A stretch of DNA of 64,000 nucleotides, from positions 48,669,016 through 48,733,015 of the forward strand of contig CM054141.1 in NCBI GenBank assembly GCA_028751875.1. Direction: 5' to 3'. Under the pieces are notes generated by a model. It was not told where the DNA came from, made no database searches, and worked only from the letters and a program-made list of their open reading frames with translations. This DNA is from Rapana venosa. Its lineage: Eukaryota > Mollusca > Gastropoda > Neogastropoda > Muricidae. This document shows positions 1 through 12,004 of this stretch, in pieces. Each line of letters starts with the position of its first letter. The first letter of the stretch is position 1. The position numbers and the translations under genes were made by a program.

Positions 1-429
1 TTGAAATCACTCATCTTTTAAAAAAAAACCTTTTCTTACTGGCTATGAAGGAAAGAAGAAAAAGAAGAAGCACATGATGAAGAAGAAAGAAGAAGAAGAA
101 GAAAAGAAAAGAAAGACATGATGAAAGAAGAAGAGAAGAAGAAGAAGATGAAGAGAAAAGAAGACAACATGATCAATGAAAAACAAAATAACAATAAGAA
201 CGAGAACAAAATAAATTAATATATGAAGGAATAAACGAACAAACGAACGAACGAACGAACAAACGAAGGAAAGAAAGAATGAATGAATGAATAAGAAATG
301 ATGAAGAAATGAATGAATGAATAAATAAATATATAAAATGAATAAGTGACTCAATGAATAAATGAATGAATTACTCACAAACATTTGACTTAAAGAACCA
401 ATGGTAAAAAGAAATTGTCAAAAGACAGA
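1..429. other. purine-rich low-complexity DNA
   Basis: This stretch is made of GAA/GAAA-type runs, then a GAAC-type tetranucleotide block near 235-270 and GAAT/AAAT-type blocks to about 365. The long minus-strand frame across it is only the low-complexity translation (Phe/Ser/Leu runs). I see no gene. Confidence 0.8.
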
Positions 430-545
<116 letters not shown>

Positions 546-672
546 CAACAAACAAGAAATGAGAAACTGAAAGACAAAAACAAAAACATGTAAAGAAAAT
601 AACAGAAAATGATATCAAATAGATACCAAACAAAACCATATACTCCCATCCACCCATCTACTCCCTCCTCCC

Positions 673-718
673 AAACACACACACGCACACACACACACGC
701 GCACGCACACACACATAC
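673..718. repeat. (CA)n microsatellite
   Basis: An imperfect CA tract with CG steps. The copy 2 equivalent at 6280-6342 is longer and purer, which shows microsatellite length drift between the duplicated copies. Confidence 0.8.
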
Positions 719-1064
719 CAAAACAACATCATAAATACGCAGAAAATGATAATTGTTTTACAAAATTATTAAAACACCAAGAGCATGAGCAGAAAGAAAC
801 CAAACCAGCTTACACATGCTAAGAAAATTTAAATGAATAATACTAAATCCAAACAAAAACACGTTCCAGATACGTAAACAAGAAAAGGGCAGAATGACAC
901 AAAAGAAAACCCCACCAAAACAGCCTGAAATACTTCAGAAAGAAACAGTCACAATAAAAATCTACACCCTCAAGGTTTTGTCCCTACAGAGCACACAGAT
1001 TTTATGGACAAAAAAAAATACACCCACTGTTGAAATGAAACCAATTGTCTTCAAGTGATTAGAC

Positions 1065-1065
<1 letters not shown>
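700..1065 (+). repeat. left arm of a microsatellite-cored dispersed repeat
   Basis: This arm ends at a CT tract. It is recognisably similar to 5290-5560, which also ends at a CT tract. Shared landmarks in order are a 'cagaatgacac'-like block, 'cttcagaaagaaacagtcac', an 'acacattttatgg' block and a final 'cttcaagtgat' or 'ctccacaagtgat' just before the CT run. A more diverged arm lies at 4240-4520. The copies look like an old dispersed element whose middle is a microsatellite. Confidence 0.6.

Positions 1066-1149
<84 letters not shown>
1065..1149. repeat. (CT)n microsatellite interrupted by a LINE insertion
   Basis: A CT tract that abuts the open 5' end of the LINE fragment. In copy 2 of the duplication the same flanks enclose one uninterrupted CT tract (6688-6825), so the LINE appears to have landed in the tract. 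Confidence 0.85.
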
Positions 1150-2190
1150 AAACTATCCCCTAGTACTATCACACTTATTTCATCATTCCTTTCTGACAGA
1201 CTGCAAAAGGTATATCTAAACAACACTTCTTCAAGTTTTCTTCTTAATAGCTTTGGTGTTCCACAAGGATCAGTGCTTGGTCCCTTGTTGTTTCTTCTGT
1301 ATATAAATGACCTGCCATTGAGTATAAATGTACAAAATGAACTATTTGCAGATGATACAACTCTTCATACTAGCCACAAAAACGCTCTCCAAGTATGTCA
1401 AAGTTTACAAGAGAATATCAACATAGTTGTCAACTGGACACAAATGAACCACATGGCCCTTCATCCAGGTAAAACAAAATTCATGCCGTTATCAACAAGA
1501 CAAAAACGTCAAAATCTTAACATAAACTTACCTTCTATTTATGTCAACAGTGTTAAAATTGAAGAAGTTTCTAGTCACAAGATTTTGGGGGTAATCATCG
1601 ATAATAATTTGTCTTGGTCTGTACATATACGTAATCTAACAAAGAAAATTGCCTCCAAAACCTACCAGTTAAATAAGATCAAACACTTTCTGAATCTGCA
1701 TGCGAGAAAAATATTTTTTTATTCATTTATTCAGTCTACTGTGGATTATGCATCTACATTGTGGGATTTAGCGAGTAATAACCTATTCAAACCATTAATC
1801 AGTATACACAAACGAGCTGTCAAAATAGTAATAGGTAAGTCATCTTCATTAACATTTTCCGATTACAAAACTGTCAACATCCTTCCTCTCAAAACAAGAT
1901 TACTATTTAATAAAGGTGTACTAATGCATAAAATTCTTCATGGTAGTGCCCCATCTTCCTTGAGCAGCATGTTCAGTGAAAACAACTTTCGACACTCACA
2001 TAAAATTAATCTTCCTTTACCAGCTATTACTCTATTTAAATCAAGTCTAGTTTATAGTGGGAGCTGGTTTTGGAATAGGCTCCCAACCTTTCTAAAAAAT
2101 GAAACAAAGTTTTCAAAATTTAAAAGTCTGTTCTATGATTTTCTGATGACTCATAAAAATGTCACACTGTTTTCACCGCAAATGTTTTGA
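1150..2190 (+). pseudogene. partial reverse transcriptase of the LINE
   Basis: One frame is open from the CT tract to a TGA at 2188-2190, so the gene lacks its N-terminal half and any endonuclease. Key blocks are GVPQGSVLGPLLFLLYINDL (about 1255-1314), the catalytic FADD motif (1345-1356) and a thumb-side LGVIID block near 1585-1602. A conserved C-terminal region follows, with YAS.LWD, HKRAVK and SGSWFWNRLP motifs typical of Jockey/CR1-type ORF2. The product would copy element RNA at a nicked target by target-primed reverse transcription. The frame is uninterrupted, which suggests a fairly young insertion, but without a start and upstream domains it should be inactive. An apparent GTG start at 1273 has no meaning because the homologous protein continues upstream of it. 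Confidence 0.88.
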
Positions 2191-2307
2191 TCAAACCGAT
2201 AGTAGTTTCAGTCACATAAGTTGTCTCCCCGGATGGTATAGTTAGTTTTGTTAGTATGCATTCCTATTAATTTTGTTTGTTTTCCATCATTTCTATGTAT
2301 ATCTTAA

Positions 2308-2310
<3 letters not shown>

Positions 2311-2367
<57 letters not shown>

Positions 2368-2426
2368 TTCTCTCTCTCTCTTTGATGTATTCTATATCTT
2401 GCTTGCTTTTCAGTGTGTGTGTGTGT

Positions 2427-2487
<61 letters not shown>

Positions 2488-2513
2488 CGCGCGCACACAC
2501 GCATGTGTGTGTA
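2311..2513. repeat. (TC)n then (GT)n microsatellites in the LINE 3' UTR
   Basis: TC tract 2311-2381 with an internal T run, then a GT tract from about 2413 to 2513 with CG steps. They lie between the reverse transcriptase stop and the LINE 3' terminus. They are absent from copy 2, as expected if they came in with the LINE or grew in it afterwards. Confidence 0.85.
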
Positions 2514-2649
2514 TTGTTTTCTATGCAATTCTGTCATTATGCACATTTTTCCTTATTATTTATCTCTTCTTTTTTTCCGAGGGCTGGATGTAAAAAAGCA
2601 ATGTAATGCTTAATCTATCACCCTCTGAAAAATAAAAATTGTTCAAAAA

Positions 2650-3055
2650 TTGTTCTCAGGAGCAACCCGTAAAACAATGATAGAAAAAAAATCCAAATGA
2701 ATAAAACACAGATGAAATCGTGCAACCCAAAACAATGGACGCACATCTACATGTCGCATTGTTGCATGTCAAAGCAGGCTTTGTTTAGGAATGGCTTATT
2801 TATGTTTGCTATTGTTCCTTAACAAGCTATGCAAAAAACAAAGACCACAGAGTGGACAGCAAACAAGCAAGACCAACAAAAAAAGAACTAGACAAGCTAG
2901 TAAATAGCAAAAAGCGAAATATAAAGAAAAACAAAAGAAAAAAGGAAATGAAAACATTTAAACAAATCAAGAAAAACTAGAAAAATAAAAAGGATAATGA
3001 AAACAAAGAGGAAAAGGACGACAAAAATAGATATATTATGTATAAACGTAAAGGA
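2650..3055 (+). repeat. right arm of the microsatellite-cored repeat, copy 1
   Basis: Matches 6822-7218 in copy 2. It is more weakly similar to 5790-6056 and 9110-9384 through a block reading 'ttgcatgtcaaa' followed by 'tttgttt'. It starts where the CT core ends in the empty-site copy. A-rich and non-coding. Confidence 0.6.
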
Positions 3056-3632
3056 CGGGCGATCGACGACAGAAATCAAAGTCAGAATAGCCATGGCAAC
3101 ATCTTCCATGACAAAACTCACCACCATATGGAAAAGTAAAGAGATCAGTTTCCCAATCAAACTAAAGCTCTACAAAGCCCTAATTCAGTCGATCCTGCTG
3201 TACGGAAGTGAAACCTGGACATTGACTGCTGAAACAGCAAAGCGAGTCCAGTCATTCGAAACAAAATGCCATAGAAAACTACTGGGCATATCCTGGAGAG
3301 AACGAAAGACCAATGAATTTGTCAAGAGTCAAATAACACGGCTGGCAGGTCCACAGGAACCCCTTCTCACCATCGTCAAGAAGAAAAAGCTGACATGGTT
3401 CGGCCACGTCACCCGCCACAACACTCTGCCAAAAACAGTACTGCAGGGAACACTCGAAGGTGGCAGAAGGAGGGAAAGACAGAACAAGTCATGGATGGAC
3501 AACATCAGAGAATGGACCAGGATGAATGACTCGGCACTACTGCGCAGAGCCGAGGACCGAGATGGATGGAGGAGGCTTACCACAGCATCGTCTTTCATGT
3601 CTCCCCCACGACCGCCAAGGTCACGGGTCTGA
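3056..3632 (+). pseudogene. C-terminal fragment of RTE-like ORF2 (endonuclease-reverse transcriptase)
   Basis: Only the part after the reverse transcriptase catalytic core survives. Motifs in order are DGRSTTEIK, LLYGSETWTL (about 3196-3225), FETKCHRKLLGISW, TWFGHVTRH (about 3393-3420), GGRRRERQNKSWMDNI.EWT and a C-terminal PPRPPRSRV. The stop TGA (3630-3632) is also the first unit of the TGA-rich 3' tail. An ATG at 2997 lies in host flank and gives a chance in-frame extension of about 20 codons, so it is not a genuine start. No frameshift is visible. The fragment has no catalytic residues and is inactive. Confidence 0.88.
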
Positions 3633-3652
3633 TGATGATGATGATGAAAGAA
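3056..3652 (+). mobile_element. 5'-truncated RTE-like LINE 3' fragment
   Basis: Absent from the matching place in copy 2, where 'gtaatggacaaggtgttacc' is continuous at about 7209. The element starts at a GGAC shared with the flank (possible microhomology), encodes the C-terminal tail of an RTE-type ORF2 and ends in a TGA/GAT trinucleotide tail at 3630-3647. A 3' trinucleotide tail is usual for RTE-like elements. A 95-bp piece of the same 3' end is present at 60598-60691. Confidence 0.85.
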
Positions 3653-3654
3653 AA

Positions 3655-3940
3655 AGGTGTGACCATAATCGATATGGTCATTGGGGAGCTAGGCATCAGA
3701 GACCTCAGCTTCTCCAGGGGCCAGCATATTGAGGGCGGCGCCCATCTCCTCTCCCTCCCTGCTTTACCTTCCCTGACCCTAAAGAGTACGGTACCCATTT
3801 ACAGCCGGGTGAACTGAGAGACTGCACTGAAGCCAAGACACGCACACGGTCATCCATACGCTTGGTGACCACGCTTAATGCTGCTTAACCTTAGCTGGGG
3901 AAAAGCCAGTGCTCTGACCACTGAGCTATTCCGTTTCTGC
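3655..3940 (-). mobile_element. tRNA-derived SINE (SINE-C), duplication copy 1
   Basis: Read on the minus strand the element begins with ATAGCTCAGTGGTCAGAGCA, a tRNA-like box A region, followed by a decayed box B. The body includes GATGACCGTGTGCGTG, CTCTCAGTTCACCCGGCTGT and AAATGGGTACC. A second copy sits at the same relative place in duplication copy 2 (7222-7510), so this insertion predates the duplication. Confidence 0.72.
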
Positions 3941-3974
3941 TTAAATCAGAAAACTCCTAGAACTATAAACCACA

Positions 3975-4200
3975 TGGACTTTATTTTATTTATTTTTTTA
4001 TTCTTTTATATCGAGGATAATGGAAAAAGTACTCATGTGCTTTTTTACATCCAGTCCCCGTGTGTATGCGGTTTTGTAAATTTTGTCATCTGTTTCCACC
4101 GGCACACAATGGCCTACTCTTCCGAAAAGCGGATCAGGATTTAACGGGTGCACAAGATGTTCTGCATGCGTTCGAACACTAGGCCTCGGTTTATAGTAGT
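3975..4200 (-). mobile_element. SINE-A1 copy, 5'-truncated, filled site
   Basis: Minus-strand element lacking its tRNA head. It contains the core (TCTTGTGCACCCGTTAAATC, AGAGTAGGCCATTGTGTGCC) and the A1 tail (GGGGACTGGATGTAAAAAAG ending near TCGATATAAAAGAATAAAA). In duplication copy 2 the flanks are joined directly at about 7545, so this is a clean filled/empty pair. Confidence 0.85.
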
Positions 4201-4524
4201 ATTGGAATAGCATCGTATGATACATAGCTACGGGGCAAACGCTTGGAACAAAATATCAAATGAATAATCGAAGAAACTCGGCCAGGCAAGAGAATCTGAA
4301 GAATATCTTCAGAACGAGGGCAGTATGACACAAAGAAACAGGCTGACAAGTAGTAAAAAAATAATGAGGAAAAAACCCCATCCAAAAAACCAAAAACTCA
4401 AAAAGAATAACGGGAAAAGAAAAGACAATTAAAAGTGGGTGTTCGCTTTTTTATCAAAGGGACACGCAACTTTCAAGGACAAAAAAGCCATTAAATGTCT
4501 AAAACCAACTTATAGCTTCAGCTG

Positions 4525-4589
4525 CTCTCTCTCTATCACTCTCTCTCTCTCTCTCTCTTCTCTTCTCTCTTCTCTCTCTCTCTCTTCTC

Positions 4590-4633
<44 letters not shown>
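4525..4633. repeat. (CT)n microsatellite
   Basis: An imperfect CT tract, followed by GTGCGTGTGTACGTGCG-type alternating purine-pyrimidine sequence to about 4680. The copy 2 equivalent is 7871-7956. Confidence 0.85.
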
Positions 4634-4637
<4 letters not shown>

Positions 4638-5558
4638 TGCGTGTGTACGTGCGTGTGTGAGTTCACGTACGCGCGCATGCATGTGTTGTTGCAATTACAC
4701 TTGTTGCAGTTATTGATACTATTCTTGTTCTTGCTCGTGTTGCCTGATATTTTGTATGATTTCAAGCAGAGATATAAACTGTTTGCAAAAAACAACACGC
4801 AAAAACACGATCATCAACGTAAAATGAATGAAAACAAATATCAAAAGAAGGTGTTTGCCAGAAGGCTGGAGCCGTATCTTCCACACTGCATCTGCAGCGT
4901 GTCCAGGAGGTATCTGCTGGTTTCAAATCTCTCTGCCTTTTGAGTGTTTGTTTTTCTCTCTGCCTTTTGTTATCTGTCCATGCTGCACTACACAGTGAAA
5001 GAAAACAAATAATTATGAACATAACTAACAATCAAAGGAAAAGAAAAAGAGAAGAGAAAAGACGAAAAAAAGAACAAAAGAAACCAAAAAATGATGTAAT
5101 GAATAAATGAATGAAAGAATGAAAGAATGCCAGGAGAAAATTATGAAAATAGAGGAAGAGAGATACATGAAGGTAATCATAAATGAAATATAAAATAAAT
5201 AAAACAAAATCGAAAGGAACATATATCTTAAAAGACATATAAACAATAATGTCTTAAGCAAACAAAACAAACAAAAAGAAAAAAAAACATACCTAAAAAA
5301 ATAATAAGCTTCAACACGCCATGAAAACTCAACTGAATATTCACAAACACAAACAAAAATATTTCAGAGATATGAACTGGAAGAGGACAGGTTGACACAA
5401 TCAACAATGTAAAAAGAAACATGCTAAAAGACTTCTGAAAGAAACAGCCACAACAAAAATTCCAAACCCAAGGGTTTAAGCCTTCAGAGGGACATACACA
5501 TTTTATGGGAAGAAAGACATTGACTGCCGAAAGAAAACCCTTCTCCACAAGTGATATA
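4634..5558. other. non-coding repeat DNA shared by both duplication copies
   Basis: Nearly collinear with 7957-8874. It includes a conserved-looking segment around 4850-4940 (aggctggagccgtatcttcc ... ggaggtatctgctgg) with no coding signal, then A-rich DNA, then a left arm of the microsatellite-cored repeat (about 5290-5558). Confidence 0.6.
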
Positions 5559-5765
<207 letters not shown>

Positions 5766-6055
5766 CGAGCGCGTGCTCACAGCCACAACAAAATGAGAGC
5801 AATTAAAGAAAAAAAAGAGAGAGAAGAAATAATGGCCCTCAAACAAGGGAGGCACGTTTAAATGTTGCAGTGTTGCATGTCAAATAGGGATTTGTTTGTT
5901 GCAAGAAACAATGCCATATAAGCTCAAAGAAAGCGAGAAAAAAAGTCACGGAAAAACAGAAGAAACAAGAAAACAAATAGAGACCGACTTGAAATAAAAC
6001 TAAAACTAAACGATAACACTAAAAAATTTAGAACAAAACGCAAAAACCAAACGGA

Positions 6056-6056
<1 letters not shown>

Positions 6057-6131
<75 letters not shown>

Positions 6132-6145
6132 AGAGAGAGAGAGAG
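6057..6145. repeat. (GA)n microsatellite at the junction of duplication 1 copies
   Basis: The GA tract lies exactly where copy 1 (to the left) ends and copy 2 (to the right) begins. Its right flank equals the right flank of the GA tract at 430-545. This fits duplication by unequal exchange between GA tracts. Confidence 0.82.
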
Positions 6146-6279
6146 CAACAAACAAGAAATGAGAAACTGAAAGACAAAAACAAAAACATGTAAAGAAAAT
6201 TAACAGAAAAATGATATCAGCTAGATACCAAACAAAACCATATACTCACACCCACCATCTCCTCCCCTCCCCCCAAAAC

Positions 6280-6342
6280 AAACACACACACACACACACA
6301 CACACACCACACACACACACACACACACACCACACACACACA
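6280..6342. repeat. (CA)n microsatellite
   Basis: A near-pure CA tract, longer than its copy 1 counterpart at 673-718. Confidence 0.85.
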
Positions 6343-6687
6343 CCAACCCCAACAACAACATCAATACACAGAAAATGATAATTATTTTACAAACTTGTTA
6401 AAACATCAGGTGCATCAACAGAAAGAATCCAAACCAGCTTACACATGCTAAGAAAATGTAAACGAATAATACTAAATCCACGTTCCAGATACGTAAACAA
6501 GAAAAGGGCAGAATGACGCAAAAGAAAACCCCACCAAAACAGCCTGAGATACTTCAGAAAGAAACAGTCACAATAAAAATCTACACCCTCAAGGTTTTGT
6601 CCCTACAGGAGCACACAGATTTTATGGACAAAAAAGAAGATACACCCACTGTTGAAATGAAACCCATTGTCTTCAAGTGATTAGACC

Positions 6688-6741
6688 TCTCTCCCTCTCT
6701 CTCTCTCTCGCTCTCTCTCTCTCTCTCGCTCTCTCTCTCCC

Positions 6742-6818
<77 letters not shown>

Positions 6819-6825
6819 AGGAGCA
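6688..6825. repeat. uninterrupted (CT)n core, empty site of the LINE
   Basis: Flanked by the same sequences as the LINE-containing locus in copy 1 (left: cttcaagtgattagac; right: ctcaggagcaac). It represents the pre-insertion state. Confidence 0.85.
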
Positions 6826-7221
6826 ACTCGCAAAGATGAAAACAATAATAAGAAAAAAACAAATAAATAAAACACAGATGAAATCGTGCAACCCAAAACA
6901 ATGGAGGCACATTTACATGTCGCATTGTTGCATGTCAAAGCAGGCTTTGTTTTGGAATGGCTTATTTATGTTTACTATTGTTCCTTAACAAGCTATGCAA
7001 GAAAGCAAAGACCACAGAGTGGACAGCAAACAAGCAAGACCAAAAAAGAAAGAACTAGACAAGCCAGTAAATAGCAAAAAGCGAAAAAGAAAATCAAAAG
7101 AAAAAAGGAAAAGAAAGCATTTCATCTAAACAAGAAAAATAGAAAAACATAAAAATTATAATGAAAAAAAGAGGAAAAAGAGTCACAATTATAAATATAT
7201 ATTTTATATGTATAAAAGTAA

Positions 7222-7510
7222 TGGACAAGGTGTTACCATAACCTATGTGGTCGTTGGGGAGCTAGGCATCAGAGACCTCAGCTTCTCCAGGGGCCAGCAT
7301 ATTGAGGGCGGCGCCCATCTTCTCTCCCTCGCTGCTTTACCTTCCCTGACCCTAAAGAGCATGGTACTCATTTACAGCCGGGTGAACTGAGAGACTGTAC
7401 TGAAGCCAAGACACGCACACGGTCATCCATACGCTTGCTAACAACGCTTATTGCTGCTTAACCTTAGCTGGGGGAAGCCAGTGCTCTGACCACTGAGCTA
7501 TTTCGTTTCT
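7222..7510 (-). mobile_element. tRNA-derived SINE (SINE-C), duplication copy 2
   Basis: Near-identical to 3655-3940. The minus-strand head reads AATAGCTCAGTGGTCAGAGC and the body has the same CACCCGGCTGTAAATGAGTA block. The tRNA-like head marks the 5' end; the 3' end near 7222 meets the empty site of the RTE insertion. Confidence 0.72.
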
Positions 7511-7870
7511 GCTTAAATCAGAAAACTCCTAGAACTATAAACAACATTGAATAGCACCGTATGATACATAGCTTCTGGACAAACGCTTGGAACAAAATAT
7601 CAAATGAATAATCGAAGAAACTCGGCCAGGCAAGAGAATCTGAAAAATATCTTCAGAGCGAGGGAAGTATGACACAAAGAAACACGCTGACAAGTAGTAA
7701 AAAAACCATAATGAGGAAATAAACCCATCCAAACAAAATATCTCAAAAAGAATAACGGGAAAAGAAAAGACAATCACAAGTAGGTGTTTTCTTTTTTATC
7801 ATAGGGACACGCGACTTTCAAGGACAAAAAAAGCTATTAAATGTCAAAAAACCCTCATAGCTTTAGCTAC

Positions 7871-7900
7871 TCTCTCTCTCTCTCTCCTCTCTCCTCCTCT

Positions 7901-7956
<56 letters not shown>
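7871..7956. repeat. (CT)n microsatellite
   Basis: Imperfect CT tract, equivalent to 4525-4633 in copy 1. Confidence 0.85.
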
Positions 7957-7959
<3 letters not shown>

Positions 7960-8874
7960 TGCGTGCGTGCAATAAGTGCACGTACACGCATATGTACACG
8001 CACATGTATGTGCTGTTGCTCTTGATCCTATTATTGATAATATTTTTGTTGTTACTGGTATGGTTTGGTTTCTTTGTATAATTTCAAGCAGAGAAATAAA
8101 TTTGCTCACAAAAAGCAAAAACACAATCATAAACATAAAACGAATGAAAGCAAATATCAAAAGAAGGTGCTTGCCAGAAGGCTGGAGCCGTATCTTCCAC
8201 ACTGCATCTGCAGCATTTCCAGGAGGTATCTGCTGGTTTCAAATCTCTCTGCCTTTTGGGTGTTTGTTTTCTCTCTCAGCCTTTTGTTATCATTCCATGC
8301 TGAACTACACAGTGAAAGAAATCAAATAATTATGAACATAACTAACAATCAAAGGAAAAGAAATAGACAAGAGAAAAGACAAAAGAAAGAACAAAAGCAA
8401 CCAAAAAATGATGTAATGAATGAATGAATGAATGAAAGAATGAACGAATGACAGGAGAAATTATGAAGAAAGAGAATGAGAGAAACATGAAAGTAATCAT
8501 AAATGAAATACAAAGTAAATAAAACAAAAACGAAAGGAGAATATATCTTAAAAGACATATAAACAATAACGTTTTAAGCAAAAAAAACAAACAAAAAGAA
8601 AAAAAAACATACCTACAAAAATAATTAGCTTCAACACGCCATGAAAACTCAACTGAATATTCACAAACCCAAACAAAAAATATTTCAGAGATATGAACTG
8701 GAAAAGGACAGGTTGACACAATCAACAGTGTAAAAAGAAACATGCTAAAAGACTTCTGAAAGAAACAGCCACAACAAAAATTCCAAACCAAAGGGTTTAA
8801 GTCTTTAGAGAGACATGCACATTTTATGGGAAGAAAGACATTAACTGCCGAAAGAAAACCCTTCTCCACAAGTT

Positions 8875-9095
<221 letters not shown>

Positions 9096-9384
9096 GAGCG
9101 CGCGCTCACAGCCACAACAAAATGAGAGCAATTAAAGAAAAAAGGGAGAGAAGAAAGAATGACCCTCAAACCAGGGAGGCAGGTTTAAATGCTGCAGTGT
9201 TGCATGTCAAACAGGGGTTTGTTTGTTGCGAGAAACAATGCCATATAAGCTCAAAGAAAGCGAGAAAAAAACCCACTGAAAAACGGAAGAAGCAAGGAAA
9301 CAAAAAGAGACCGACTTAAAATAAAACAAAAATAAAACGATAACACTGGGGGAAAAATCAGAACAAAACGCAAAATCAAAAGGA

Positions 9385-10580
9385 AGAAAAGAAATATATC
9401 AAATCAAACACACTAAGAAAGAAAGAAAGAAAGAAGGAAAGAAAGAAAGAAGGAGAGAAAGAATACTAGAAACATAAAGAAAGGGAAGAAAACAGGAGGA
9501 AAGAAAAAAGAAAGAAAAGAAAGAAAAGGTATACATAAAAAGTAAAACAGCATAAAAAATAACTATGGAGAAAAAAGAAACGAGAACACTTCGCAAATTA
9601 TGAAGAAAAAATTAAAGAAAGAGGTACGGGGCGAGAAGAGAGCCTAAAATCCACACAAAGACATATATCGTTGGAGGAAGCTGGTTGCAAAATCTTCAGT
9701 GGTGACCCCACGGTCTACAGGATTGCGGGATAGGTGAAGGTGAAAGTGAAGCAAGTAAGAGGCTTTGGTATGATGTACACGTTCATCGTACTAAAATTAA
9801 TGCGTAAATGCTTGAGTGAATAAAGGCAAGAACAAACAAATAAATGAATACATGAATGAATGGATCGATGAACCAAATCTTTCAATTAATCAATAGTAGA
9901 TGATTCGCTAATCAAGATAATAATGATCAGTGATTAAGTATTTAGATAATTAGCATCAAGAGAAAACAGAATACGACAGATAAGAAAAAAACAATAAGCA
10001 AACAGAAAAGCACGAGAGCCTGAGAAGCAAACGAGATAATCGAAGAAATATCACAAATAGAAATAGAAAATCAGAAAAAGGCTGAAAACGAATTCACAAA
10101 CAAATAAACAAACAAACAACAAACAAACAAACAACCACAAACATGTGTCATCACAAAATTATGAACAATCAAAACGTCAACGCTAGAAGCACGCACACAC
10201 GCACGCACGCACACGCGGGCACATGTGCATATGTGCACACGCGCGCACACGAGCGAAAGAAAAAAAAACCCAGACACACAGACAGACAAAGAAAGAAAGA
10301 GAGAAAGAAAGAAAGACAGAGAGATGGAGAGACAAACACATGCCCAGACAATAAGACAGAAAAACAGACAGAGAAACTTTTAGAACAGACAGACGAGCAG
10401 ACAGACGGAGAGACAGACCAAGAGGTGGGGCCATAATTATTTTCCGTGTCAGAATGACAAGGTTGCCGGAGAAGCAAGGGGGGCCTTTAATTAGACATTA
10501 ATGAAGCATTATGTCGTTACGATTTAAACAGAGTTCTTTCCCCTGGTATTGGTTCTATGCCTCCTTGTCTTTCAAGCAAT
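9385..10580. other. A-rich simple-sequence DNA, no gene
   Basis: AAAG blocks (9415-9530), a short unique stretch at 9600-9800, AAAC/AATG blocks (9820-10140), a CA tract with CG steps (10195-10255) and CAGA/GAAA blocks to about 10420. The unique stretch (gtggtgaccccacggtctac ... gggataggtgaaggtgaa) resembles retroelement-derived repeat sequence, but I cannot place it. No coding signal. Confidence 0.6.
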
Positions 10581-10587
10581 CTGCTTG

Positions 10588-10588
<1 letters not shown>

Positions 10589-10678
<90 letters not shown>

Positions 10679-10830
10679 CTCTCTCTCTGTCTTTCTGTGT
10701 CTGTCTGTCTGTCTTGGTATATGCCTGTTTGAATCTCTCTCTATCTGATTCTCTGTCTCTGTCTGTCTCTGTGTCTTTGTGTCTCTGTCTTTGTTCTGTC
10801 TGTATGTCTTTCTTTCTGTCTGTCTGTCAG

Positions 10831-10886
<56 letters not shown>

Positions 10887-10929
10887 CGCCTTTCTCTCTC
10901 TCTCTATCCCCTCTCTCTCTCTCTCTCTC

Positions 10930-11003
<74 letters not shown>

Positions 11004-11010
11004 ATATTTT
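10589..11010. repeat. compound (CT)n / (CTGT)n microsatellite
   Basis: CT tracts at 10589-10680 and 10831-11000, separated by CTGT/CTGTCT blocks. The 190-residue frame across it is Ser/Leu repeat translation. Confidence 0.9.
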
Positions 11011-11211
11011 AGTACGTTTGTTTCTCGGAACTTTCTCTGTATGTCTGTCTCTATTGCACTTTCGTCTAAGAAAAAGAAAGGAAAACAGTCAGAGACAGAT
11101 AAAAGAAAAAGGATGAGATGATAATGTGAAGAATCAGAAAAAGAAAGCAAACAATATTAGCAAAAATATTACAAAAAAAATATATCGTCAAAAGGTGTAT
11201 ATTGCCGGAAG

Positions 11212-11960
<749 letters not shown>

Positions 11961-12004
11961 GAGGGAGAGACGCACAGTTGACCCTATACTGAAGACCACG
12001 TCTG

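Larger units (their letters stand above)
1150..2650 (+). mobile_element. 5'-truncated Jockey/CR1-like LINE fragment
   Basis: This is the 3' part of a non-LTR retrotransposon: partial reverse transcriptase, 3' UTR and terminus. It starts inside a CT tract and ends around 2640-2650, where the flank shared with copy 2 (ctcaggagcaac) resumes. The 3' UTR contains (TC)n and (GT)n tracts. The terminal segment 2580-2640 includes CTGGATGTAAAAAAGCA, ATGCTTA and ACCCTC, followed by an A-rich tail with the repeated word attgttc. The same terminal module forms the tail of the SINE-A1 copies in this window. Jockey/CR1-like assignment is from the protein motifs; the exact clade is uncertain. Confidence 0.82.

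Noticed and set aside
2997..3055. Genuine N-terminus of the RTE-derived protein at the ATG at 2997
   Set aside because: The same bases exist in copy 2 without the element, so this is host flank that happens to be in frame.
10549..11121. 190-codon Ser/Leu-rich frame, and similar long frames over CT, GA, CA and CAGA tracts (for example 2273-2593, 5505-5861, 45112-45594, 57042-57797)
   Set aside because: They are translations of microsatellites: composition follows the repeat, the same region is open in several frames, and there are no splice or start signals.
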